The position numbers were made by a program, and so were the translations under genes. From assembly GCA_003456095.1 (NCBI GenBank), contig DMPF01000020.1, positions 1 to 5,250 of the forward strand: a stretch of DNA of 5,250 nt, written 5' to 3'. Shown in pieces: positions 1-5,250 of this stretch; within the stretch, counting starts at the first letter, position 1; each line of letters starts with the position of its first letter. The DNA is from Bacillota bacterium. GTDB lineage: Bacteria; Bacillota; Dethiobacteria; DTU022; UBA8154. The notes under the pieces are model-generated. The model worked only from the letters and a program-made list of their open reading frames with translations, was not told the origin of the DNA and searched no databases.

Positions 1-308
1 CTGTCGCTGGCGATATATTTTACCTCCAGGTGCCCGTAGAAGTGAGTAACGGGGACAGCGATAGCCCCAATGCGCTGCACGGCGAGCCAGATGGTTACCC
101 ACTGTGGAACGTGGGGGAGGTAGAGCATCACCCGGTCCCCTTTGCGGATCCCCAAGTTGTAAAGAGCCTGCCCCAACTGCTCCACGAGTTCATTCACTTC
201 ACCGTAGGTGAGTTTTTCCCCCAGGTAAATAAGGGCAGTTTTATTCTTAAACCGCGCTGCTGTTTGTTTAAAAGCATCGTGTATTGTTGAATAAGCCCGG
301 TCAGCCAA
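1..308 (-). CDS. AMP-dependent acyl-CoA synthetase/ligase (ANL superfamily), N-terminal part, cut by window edge
   Basis: The visible 102 residues match the N-terminal part of AMP-forming acyl-CoA synthetases, cytoplasmic enzymes that activate a carboxylic acid with ATP to an acyl-adenylate and then pass it to CoA. Typical features, in order, are an opening like HDAFKQTA (10-17), the KLTYGEV strand (32-38), a GIRKGDRV turn (53-60), the LPHVPQW segment (64-70) and a hydrophobic helix ending in GAIAVPV (81-87). The P-loop, adenylation motifs and C-terminal lid lie outside the window, so the acid used cannot be read. I chose TTG at 308 because AAGGAGG (323-317) lies 8 bases upstream; the in-frame TTG at 314 is only 2 bases from it. 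The gene follows livF by 65 bases on the same strand and is probably in the same operon, suggesting that the imported solute or its product is a carboxylic acid. Family call is firm; substrate is unknown. Confidence 0.88.
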   Translation of the reverse strand, partial: MADRAYSTIHDAFKQTAARFKNKTALIYLGEKLTYGEVNELVEQLGQALYNLGIRKGDRVMLYLPHVPQWVTIWLAVQRIGAIAVPVTHFYGHLEVKYIASD

Positions 309-316
309 GAACAATT

Positions 317-323
317 CCTCCTT
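317..323 (-). promoter_or_regulatory. Ribosome binding site that decides the ligase start
   Basis: A perfect AAGGAGG on the minus strand. It stands 2 bases before one TTG (314) and 8 bases before a second in-frame TTG (308). Normal spacing favours the second, so the protein would begin MADRAYS. No ATG is suitably placed, so a TTG start is very likely. The strong site also means the ligase can be translated independently of livF. Confidence 0.75.
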
Positions 324-348
324 CCTTTTCACCCTGAAATAAATTGGT

Positions 349-372
349 GCCGGTTTTCCGCTGGAGACCGGC
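349..372 (-). other. Inverted repeat between livF and the ligase gene
   Basis: GCCGGT and ACCGGC form a perfect 6-bp stem. An inner UCC/GGA helix is possible in the transcript, separated by a small internal loop and capped by AGC. It begins two bases after the livF stop codon. It lacks a following U-tract on the minus strand (the next bases are ACCAATTTATTT), so it is not a convincing intrinsic terminator. It could be a weak attenuator or an mRNA 3'-end stabiliser that lowers ligase expression relative to the transporter, but it could also be chance. Confidence 0.4.
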
Positions 373-373
373 T

Positions 374-1135
374 TTACATGCCGAAATAGGCGGATATAAC
401 TTCCGGGTTATCCATAAGTTCTTCCTGGGTACCGCTCATGATTAGGGTCCCGTTTTCAATAATAAAGCCACGGTCAATATGGGGCATAATCGGCCGGGCG
501 TACTGCTCTGTCAGCAGCACGGTTACTTCAAGTTTACGGATATCCTTGAGGGCCTGCACCACGATAGCCTGCATTGCCGGGCTTAGGCCCAGGAGTGGTT
601 CATCCAGCAGCAACAACTTAGGGCGGGCCACCAGAGCCATACCGATGGCGATCATCTCCTGCTCACCGCCGCTGCAGAGTCCCGCTTTTCTTGTTTTCAG
701 CTTGGTCAGGGGAGGAAAGATGCTGTAAACAAGATCAATGGATTTTTTGACTTTAGCCTGGTTTTTGATCAGGAAACCGCCAAGCCTGAGATTTTCCTCC
801 ACAGCCAGATCGCGAAAGACAGGGTGCCGTTCCCGGCAGAGAACGATGCCTTTCTTGACTCGTTCACTGGGGCTCAATTTGCCGATATCCTCATCCTCAA
901 AGAGCTGTGCGCCCACGATCGTGATACGCTGTCCGCCCTTACGCTGTTCCCGCCACTTTAGATGGAGGGTCAGGCCGGCTATTGTGTTTATAAGAGTGGT
1001 CTTGCCGGCACTGTTGGAGCCAAATACGCCCACGATCTCACCTTTTCGCACATCCAGGTTCAAATTGTTTACCGCTAGTGCGTTTTCGTAGAAGACCATT
1101 AAACTTTTTATATCAAGCAATGGAATCTGCCTCAC
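374..1135 (-). CDS. livF: Branched-chain amino acid-type ABC transporter ATPase, LivF family
   Basis: This is the second ATP-binding subunit, which would pair with LivG on the cytoplasmic face of LivH/LivM. Visible motifs are Walker A GSNSAGKT (39-46), ABC signature CSGGEQ (154-159), Walker B LLLLDEP (174-180), D-loop GLSP (183-186) and TEQ (209-211) at the H-loop, where LivF proteins commonly have VEQ rather than histidine. GEQEMIAIGMAL after the signature is typical of LivF and separates it from LivG. At 253 residues it is longer than the usual 230-240; the extra length is mainly a basic stretch near 58-75 between Walker A and the Q-loop region. The Q-loop region reads CRERH (100-104) where PEGR is usual. 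The given start is GTG, with only a poor upstream GGGAAG. A TTG at 1120 (protein starting LLDIKSL) has GGTGAGG upstream at better spacing and agrees with the usual family start. Depending on the start, the overlap with livG is 8 or 23 bases. Confidence 0.93.
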   Translation of the reverse strand: MRQIPLLDIKSLMVFYENALAVNNLNLDVRKGEIVGVFGSNSAGKTTLINTIAGLTLHLKWREQRKGGQRITIVGAQLFEDEDIGKLSPSERVKKGIVLCRERHPVFRDLAVEENLRLGGFLIKNQAKVKKSIDLVYSIFPPLTKLKTRKAGLCSGGEQEMIAIGMALVARPKLLLLDEPLLGLSPAMQAIVVQALKDIRKLEVTVLLTEQYARPIMPHIDRGFIIENGTLIMSGTQEELMDNPEVISAYFGM

Positions 1136-1880
1136 TTCCCAGGTACGCCTCTTTGACTTCTTTCATTTGCATAACTTCCACAGGCGTTCCTTCAGCAATT
1201 TTTTTGCCGAAATTCAGACAGATGATCTTGTTTACGATACGGAACAGTTCCCGGATGCGGTGTTCGATCATGATCATATTCCGTCCTTCCTTGAGGATCC
1301 GTTCCAGGATGGGTACGGTGCTGGCCACCTCCGACATGCTCATGCCGGAAAAAAGTTCGTCCAAAACGACCAGGTCCGGCTCCAGGGAGAGGACACGGGC
1401 CAGTTCCAGCCGTTTAAGATAACCGTGGGGCAAAGATCCTGTCATTTTATAAGGGATCTGGGATTCCCGCTCAAAACCCACATCCTCAAGAAGCTGGATG
1501 GCAACCTCATCCCGGTCACCGTAGCTTCCGCCCTTGAGCTGTTTTTTTACCCGCGGTGAGTAGAGGGGAACAATAAGGTTCTTGTATGCCTCCATGTTAT
1601 AAAAGGGACGGACCATCTGAAAACTGCGAGCAATTCCGATGTTTACCGCCTTATACGGTGCAATGCCGGTAATGTTTTTGCCCTTGTAAAGGACAGTGCC
1701 GCTGTCGGGCTTAAGAAACCCCGTAATCAGGTTGATAAGTGTGCTTTTCCCCGAACCGTTGGGACCGATGACCCCGATGCTTTCTCCTTCGTAGAGGGTA
1801 AAGCTCACGTTATCCACAGCTTTAACCCCGCCAAAGTTTTTGCAAAGGCCTGTTACTTTCAGTAGCTCCTTTTTGTTCAT
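1113..1880 (-). CDS. livG: Branched-chain amino acid-type ABC transporter ATPase, LivG family
   Basis: This is the first ATP-binding subunit of the importer, 255 residues, the normal LivG length. The N-terminus LLKVTGLCKNFGGVKAVDNV is typical of LivG. Walker A is GPNGSGKS (39-46), the Q-loop glutamine is Q88 in ARSFQMVRPF, Walker B is VVLDE (171-175), and the H-loop histidine is H207 in IEHRI. Two motifs are atypical. The signature region reads LPHGYLKRLE (150-159) where LSYGQQRRLE is usual, and Walker B is followed by LFSGMSMSE instead of PxxGLNPxE. The catalytic glutamate E175 is kept, so the protein should still bind ATP and probably hydrolyse it. The ATG overlaps the livM stop as ATGA, and GGAGG lies 10 bases upstream within livM, giving translational coupling. 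The C-terminal region EVMQMKEVKEAYLG (235-248) matches the usual LivG end. Confidence 0.94.
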   Translation of the reverse strand: MNKKELLKVTGLCKNFGGVKAVDNVSFTLYEGESIGVIGPNGSGKSTLINLITGFLKPDSGTVLYKGKNITGIAPYKAVNIGIARSFQMVRPFYNMEAYKNLIVPLYSPRVKKQLKGGSYGDRDEVAIQLLEDVGFERESQIPYKMTGSLPHGYLKRLELARVLSLEPDLVVLDELFSGMSMSEVASTVPILERILKEGRNMIMIEHRIRELFRIVNKIICLNFGKKIAEGTPVEVMQMKEVKEAYLGSEADSIA

Positions 1881-2911
1881 TGTTTTTCTTCCTCCAATGG
1901 AACGATTCTTTCAAATTGGAAATACTTTCTCTGGGCAAAACGGTAAATTCCTTCAGGCAAGCCGACCACGAACAGAAGCAGCAAAGCGCTGTACATGACG
2001 ATCCTCAGTGTCCCGAAAGCGCGGAGCATCTCGGAAAAGGGGACAAGGATGAATGCTCCCAGCACACCCCCGGCGAAAGTGCCGGTCCCCCCCACAACAG
2101 CAGCGGTAAGGGGCAAAATGGAGTACTCCATGGCAAAAGCCGGCATGCCCACGATACGGTAATGGTGGGTCATGAGGGCGCCGGCAAAGGTTGCGGGCAG
2201 GGCGGCGATAAAAACGGCCTGTGCCTTGTACCATTGTACACTCAAGCCCCCGGCCAGCACCGACATATCGTTATCATGGATGGCCCGCAGCACTAGGCCG
2301 TAATCAGTATCAAAAAACCTTAGATAGATAAAAGTAACAGCCAGCACAACTACAACGGAAACATAAACGCTGAAGGTGAGGCCCGGTAAGCGCTGCAGCC
2401 CGCTGATCCCTTCCGTGCCGCCCAGGTAGCCCGTAGCCTCAATGATACGCATGAGAAAGAGAGGCAGGGCAAAGGTAATGAGGGCAAAGTAGATGCCCCG
2501 CAAGCGTAGCACTGGGAAGATCACGATCGTGCATAAAACTGCGCCGCATACCGTGGCCAGGGGAATGGAGAAAAGAGGCCCCAAGCCTAAGAAGTGGTTG
2601 AAATAACCGGTAAAATAAGCGCCGACACCAAAGAAAAAAGCCTGTCCCAGTGACACTAGGCCGACGGAAAACAGAAAATTCCAACTCAGCGCAAGCAGGG
2701 CAATGATACAGGCAATAAATCCAACGGTCTGCCAGTACGCCCCCGTAACGTCCCTGAAAAGGGGAAACAGCAGCAGCCCCATGATGGCGAGCAGGCGTGG
2801 ACCCATCAGGTAGAGGATCTCCCGGTAGGAGGAGATAGCAAATATTTCATCAGCTCTGACTTTAATACCCCGGTCGATTCTTTCTTTTCTATGTCCTGCT
2901 TTCATGCTCAT
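1877..2911 (-). CDS. livM: Branched-chain amino acid-type ABC transporter permease, LivM family
   Basis: An inner-membrane permease of 344 residues that would pair with LivH to form the translocation path. Family landmarks are LSWNFLFSVGLVSLGQAFFF (74-93), LRLRGIYFALIT (135-146), GGTEGISGL (164-172), the cytoplasmic EAA-like loop around LRAIHDNDMSVLAGGLS (208-224), and VVGGTGTFAGGVLGA (272-286). Hydrophobic segments cover roughly 38-54, 62-83, 86-107, 112-134, 138-157, 180-198, 231-248, 264-291 and 303-319. About 35 charged residues precede the first of these, and a charged tail (QRKYFQFERIVPLEEEKQ) ends the protein. The ATG overlaps the livH stop (ATGA). A second in-frame ATG at 2905 has GAGGG 7 bases upstream and is an equally good start, giving 342 residues. 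Confidence 0.94.
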   Translation of the reverse strand: MSMKAGHRKERIDRGIKVRADEIFAISSYREILYLMGPRLLAIMGLLLFPLFRDVTGAYWQTVGFIACIIALLALSWNFLFSVGLVSLGQAFFFGVGAYFTGYFNHFLGLGPLFSIPLATVCGAVLCTIVIFPVLRLRGIYFALITFALPLFLMRIIEATGYLGGTEGISGLQRLPGLTFSVYVSVVVVLAVTFIYLRFFDTDYGLVLRAIHDNDMSVLAGGLSVQWYKAQAVFIAALPATFAGALMTHHYRIVGMPAFAMEYSILPLTAAVVGGTGTFAGGVLGAFILVPFSEMLRAFGTLRIVMYSALLLLFVVGLPEGIYRFAQRKYFQFERIVPLEEEKQ

Positions 2912-3783
2912 ACCCTCTCTTCTAGTTCCTTGAATTTGCCGAGCAGACCTGACGGTTTGACAGCGAGGACAATGAGTATTGCTGCCAGATAAACGGCTTC
3001 CTTCCAGTGTGGTGCAATAAGGGTGCTGGTAATAACCTGGGCGTAACCTAGAATAATACAGCCCAGGATCAACCCCTTAGTACTTTCCAAGCCTCCCAGC
3101 ACTGTTACCGCGAGGGCAATCAGCAGCACTTCGTATCCGATATTTATGTTAATAATGCCCAAGGGCAAGATCATTAGCGCGGCAATGGCGGCAAAAGCAC
3201 CGCCCAAAGCAAAGCTGTAGGTGGCTGCCCAGTCTGAGTCGATCCCCACGGAAAGGGCGGTATATTCATTCTGAGCCATGCCAAGCAGCGCCAGACCAAT
3301 GCGTGTTTTGTGGGTTAAAGCCCAGAGAAAAACTGCCATCAGAAAAGCCACCACGATGATGAGTATACGCTGATAATCCAGGGTGGTCTGAAACAGGGTT
3401 AAACGGCCATCCACAATGCAAGGCAGGGAAAACTCATAGGTAATAAAACCAAGCCAGCGAAAAAGCTCCAGGATGCTGATGCCGATAGCGAAAGTGGCGA
3501 TAACCTCATTTAAAGCAATGCCCCGCACGCGGATAACCACCAGCCTGTAGATGGCCGCTCCCAGGAGCGCCGTTACAATAACCGTGATGATCACGGCCAG
3601 TAAATATGGCAGTCCCAATGTTCTCAGCAGGAAAAAGGCGAGATAGCCGGCCAAAAGGTAGATGCCGCCGTGAGCAAAATTTGCCACCCCGCTTAAACCG
3701 AAAGTGAGGCTGAATCCAAAGGACATTAGCATCAGAATCGCACTGTTAACCAAGCCGAATACCAACATTGATTCAAGTAACAT
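2908..3783 (-). CDS. livH: Branched-chain amino acid-type ABC transporter permease, LivH family
   Basis: A membrane permease of 291 residues from the chosen start, the usual LivH length. From the ATG, landmarks are GFSLTFGLSGVANFAHGG (23-40; the FAHG box is highly typical), the EAA-like loop around TRIGLALLGMAQNEYTALSVG (160-180), VLGGLESTKGLILG (228-241) and the terminal KPSGLLGK (276-283). About eight hydrophobic segments are visible. A GTG at 3798 opens the same frame but touches AAGGAGG (3805-3799) with no spacer. The ATG at 3783 has that site 15 bases upstream and a nearer GGAG at 5 bases, so I prefer it. The gene follows the binding-protein gene by 91 bases that contain a stem-loop, and its stop overlaps the livM start. 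It should form a heterodimer with LivM that is served by LivG and LivF. Confidence 0.93.
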   Translation of the reverse strand: MLLESMLVFGLVNSAILMLMSFGFSLTFGLSGVANFAHGGIYLLAGYLAFFLLRTLGLPYLLAVIITVIVTALLGAAIYRLVVIRVRGIALNEVIATFAIGISILELFRWLGFITYEFSLPCIVDGRLTLFQTTLDYQRILIIVVAFLMAVFLWALTHKTRIGLALLGMAQNEYTALSVGIDSDWAATYSFALGGAFAAIAALMILPLGIININIGYEVLLIALAVTVLGGLESTKGLILGCIILGYAQVITSTLIAPHWKEAVYLAAILIVLAVKPSGLLGKFKELEERV

Positions 3784-3798
3784 AATAACTCCGCCCAC

Positions 3799-3805
3799 CC
3801 TCCTT
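3799..3805 (-). promoter_or_regulatory. Ribosome binding site upstream of livH
   Basis: AAGGAGG on the minus strand. The base after it begins the in-frame GTG at 3798, so that codon cannot use this site. The distance to the ATG at 3783 is long (15 bases), and a second GGAG at 3792-3789 is only 5 bases away. Either way the ATG is the better start. The unusual double arrangement may tune translation after the upstream stem-loop. Confidence 0.6.
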
Positions 3806-3819
3806 ATGCAAATTTTTTT

Positions 3820-3848
3820 GTGGGGGAACCGCTAGCAGGTCCCCCCAC
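3820..3848 (-). other. Strong intercistronic stem-loop between the binding-protein gene and livH
   Basis: In the transcript, GUGGGGGGACC pairs with GGUUCCCCCAC to give an 11-bp stem with one G-U pair and a 7-base loop, UGCUAGC. It is followed by seven A residues, not U, so it is not an intrinsic terminator in the direction of the operon. In periplasmic and lipoprotein binding-protein operons such a structure often protects the upstream mRNA from 3' exonucleases and gives more binding protein than permease; that role is inferred here. Read on the plus strand the same repeat has an A-C mismatch and is followed by TTTTT, but no plus-strand gene leads into it. Confidence 0.7.
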
Positions 3849-3874
3849 TTTTTGGATAACTGAATTAGGTTATC

Positions 3875-5194
3875 TTACATATACGGCGGAAGCTGGATGG
3901 TGTCTTCGGCAATCAACTCGGGGAAGATTGGCACCCGTACACCCGGTGCGCGCCACTGGAAGGCGGCTCCTAATGCCGCTTCTGCAGGATCCAGCCCGTA
4001 AATGACCTGGTGGTTTTCGTTGAATCTGATCCTGCCGATAACACCATTATGATCTGTCTTTTTCAGCTCCTCGACTATGGCATCGGCATCAAGGCTGCCG
4101 GCACGTTCGATCGCTTCTTTCAGCACGTATACGGAGTCGTATGAGGGGCCGGGTGCATGGCCGGCCAGGGACAGACGGGCGTCTTCCCCAAATTTTTCTC
4201 CAAATCTCCTGTTGAACTCCATCGATTCTGGCACGGCTTCCACTGGCAGGGGCCCGATTTCGAAGATAAAGTTGATCAGACCGTCCAGTTCGCCATCAAA
4301 GACTTCCCATGCATTTTCCGGCGCTGCCGGGCTGATAAAGCCAGCCACCAACGCCGGCACTTCCATGTCACGGGCCTGTTTTACCAGGATTCCTGACTGG
4401 GGCATATCAAAAATGGGCACGACTACCTGGGCACCGCCTATTTTTGCCTTGGTCAGGGAGGAGGAAAAGTCTGCCGCACCGGTGGGGTAGGTGTCAAAGC
4501 CCACAACCTCCCAGCCGTTCTCTTTAAAGAACTTTTCCAGGCCTGCGCCCGTGCCCCTGGCCCAAAGCACGTCCTGGGCCAAGATGTACGCCTTGTTAAA
4601 ACCGAATTGTTCCCCTAAATGACCCATGAGCTGGGAGAGGTATTGTACAAAATAGGGGGCATTCAGGCACATGCGGAAAATGTATTTGTATTTGTCATAA
4701 TTCTCCGCAATTTTCCTCTCCATCTCCGGGGTCATGGCCGTTGTGGCAATATAGGGAATCCTATGCTCAGCAATGATATCCATGGAAGCCAGCAGTACTT
4801 CGGAACGGAAGGCACCAAACAGTATGGCATGGGGTTCTTCCGTTAGGATGATCCGTTCCAACGCGGCTAGGGCGTCATGCACCGGTATTCCCGGTTCATG
4901 CTCCCTTGTATCGATGGAAACGACCTCGAAGGGTCTTTGTTCCCCGCCCACGGAAACACCCCCGGCATCGTTGATTTCTTCTGCGGCCATCATTATTGCC
5001 CTGAATCCATCACGCCCTTCAATGGAGCCAAGAGCCGTGGGAACGGCAATGACGATGGGATCGCCTTTTACCGGTGCAACAGGCGCCGCAGGGGTATCAG
5101 CAGCCGGTGCCGCCTGAGGGGCGCAACCGATCATGCTTATGACCGGCAGCAGCAGCAATACTACCAATAACATGCTCAACACTTTTTTCTTCAT
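3875..5194 (-). CDS. livK: Branched-chain amino acid-type ABC transporter substrate-binding lipoprotein (Peripla_BP_6 / LivK-like)
   Basis: This is the extracytoplasmic receptor that would deliver solute to LivH/LivM. From the ATG (439 residues) it opens MKKK, then a hydrophobic core and a lipobox ending SMIGC; C24 would be lipid-modified and anchor the protein in the membrane. An Ala/Pro-rich tether follows (about 25-43), then a type I periplasmic-binding fold of the leucine-binding class to the C-terminus. Family signatures are MAAEEINDAGG (69-79), ADFSSSLTKAK (241-251) and YDSVYVLKEAIERAG (352-366). It differs from LivJ/LivK where those proteins hold the amino acid: AFRSE (128-132) stands in the serine-rich ligand loop and IATTAMT (149-155) in the threonine loop, so the ligand may not be a branched-chain amino acid. 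AAGGAGG lies 12 bases before this ATG and 6 bases before an in-frame TTG at 5200, which would add two residues; both starts are plausible. Confidence 0.93.
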   Translation of the reverse strand: MKKKVLSMLLVVLLLLPVISMIGCAPQAAPAADTPAAPVAPVKGDPIVIAVPTALGSIEGRDGFRAIMMAAEEINDAGGVSVGGEQRPFEVVSIDTREHEPGIPVHDALAALERIILTEEPHAILFGAFRSEVLLASMDIIAEHRIPYIATTAMTPEMERKIAENYDKYKYIFRMCLNAPYFVQYLSQLMGHLGEQFGFNKAYILAQDVLWARGTGAGLEKFFKENGWEVVGFDTYPTGAADFSSSLTKAKIGGAQVVVPIFDMPQSGILVKQARDMEVPALVAGFISPAAPENAWEVFDGELDGLINFIFEIGPLPVEAVPESMEFNRRFGEKFGEDARLSLAGHAPGPSYDSVYVLKEAIERAGSLDADAIVEELKKTDHNGVIGRIRFNENHQVIYGLDPAEAALGAAFQWRAPGVRVPIFPELIAEDTIQLPPYM

Positions 5195-5206
5195 TAACAA
5201 TATTGA

Positions 5207-5213
5207 CCTCCTT
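5207..5213 (-). promoter_or_regulatory. Ribosome binding site of the substrate-binding protein gene
   Basis: AAGGAGG followed by TC on the minus strand, a near-ideal match to the end of 16S rRNA (AAGGAGGTGATC). It is 6 bases from TTG (5200) and 12 bases from ATG (5194). The strength of the site fits a protein needed in excess of the membrane subunits. Confidence 0.75.
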
Positions 5214-5216
5214 GAA

Positions 5217-5231
5217 GTTCAGTTGGTGAAC
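5217..5231. other. Short inverted repeat just upstream of the binding-protein ribosome binding site
   Basis: GTTCA and TGAAC flank a 5-base spacer, ending 3 bases before the ribosome binding site of the first transporter gene. A 5-bp repeat can occur by chance. It could be half of an operator or a small leader hairpin. The remaining upstream sequence to the window edge (5232-5250) shows no recognisable -10 or -35 boxes, so the promoter probably lies beyond the window. Confidence 0.2.
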
Positions 5232-5250
5232 GGGTAAGAGGAAAAAACCA

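Noticed and set aside
30..290. Open frame of 86 codons on the plus strand
   Set aside because: It is antisense to the ligase gene, whose minus-strand translation matches a known family over the whole stretch. The plus-strand product shows no domain and has no good ribosome binding site.
1167..1559. Plus-strand open frame of 130 codons inside livG, and similar ones opposite the other transporter genes
   Set aside because: These are antisense shadows of well-supported genes. Their products are low-complexity or Arg/Ser-rich and match no recognised family.
1953..2234. Second minus-strand open frame inside livM (93 codons), with another at 2439-2684
   Set aside because: They are out of frame with livM, whose own frame carries all the expected motifs. 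The alternative products are rich in His, Arg and Pro, as expected of an off-frame reading.
3808..3850. Frameshift or pseudogene between the receptor gene and livH
   Set aside because: Both proteins are full length with normal family termini; the homopolymer runs lie in the intergenic gap and do not interrupt a coding frame.
3820..3853. Intrinsic terminator on the plus strand (stem followed by TTTTT)
   Set aside because: No plus-strand gene runs into it, the stem has a mismatch in that orientation, and the T-run is short. It is better explained as an RNA structure of the minus-strand operon.
5201..5250. Promoter for the operon
   Set aside because: Only the ribosome binding site and a small inverted repeat are visible. 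I see no credible -35/-10 pair, so the promoter probably lies past the window edge.
1..5250. Mobile elements, CRISPR arrays, tRNA or rRNA genes
   Set aside because: No terminal repeats, transposase motifs, regularly spaced repeats or RNA-gene signatures were seen. Coding sequence and two short intergenic gaps account for nearly all of the window.

Overview
The window holds one operon read entirely on the minus strand: a complete branched-chain amino acid-type (Liv/HAAT family) ABC importer, followed by the start of an acyl-CoA synthetase-like gene. In order of transcription it encodes a lipoprotein substrate-binding protein (5194-3875), two membrane permeases of the LivH and LivM types (3783-2908 and 2911-1877), two ATPases of the LivG and LivF types (1880-1113 and 1135-374), and the N-terminal 102 residues of an AMP-forming ligase (308-1, running off the left edge). 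There is no credible gene on the plus strand.

The sequence suggests a Gram-positive bacterium, probably an anaerobic Firmicute of the Clostridia. The evidence is strong AAGGAGG ribosome binding sites, likely TTG or GTG starts, a lipoprotein-anchored binding protein, and base composition near 50% G+C by eye. This is an inference from style; no taxonomic marker gene is present.

The transporter genes are tightly coupled. livH/livM and livM/livG share ATGA overlaps, and livG/livF overlap by up to 23 bases. The two gaps in the operon, 91 bases after the binding-protein gene and 65 bases before the ligase gene, each hold an inverted repeat. The first is a strong 11-bp stem that probably helps set a higher level of binding protein than of membrane components.

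In the presumed pathway, the lipoprotein captures a solute outside the membrane, LivH/LivM carry it across, LivG/LivF supply ATP hydrolysis, and the ligase joins a carboxylic acid to CoA. The ligase and an altered binding pocket make an organic acid (aromatic, fatty or other carboxylate) a reasonable alternative substrate to leucine, isoleucine or valine. The sequence does not settle this.

I see no clearly new biological system. The points most worth a second look are the unusual ATPase motifs, the insertion in LivF, the binding-pocket differences and the intercistronic stem-loop.
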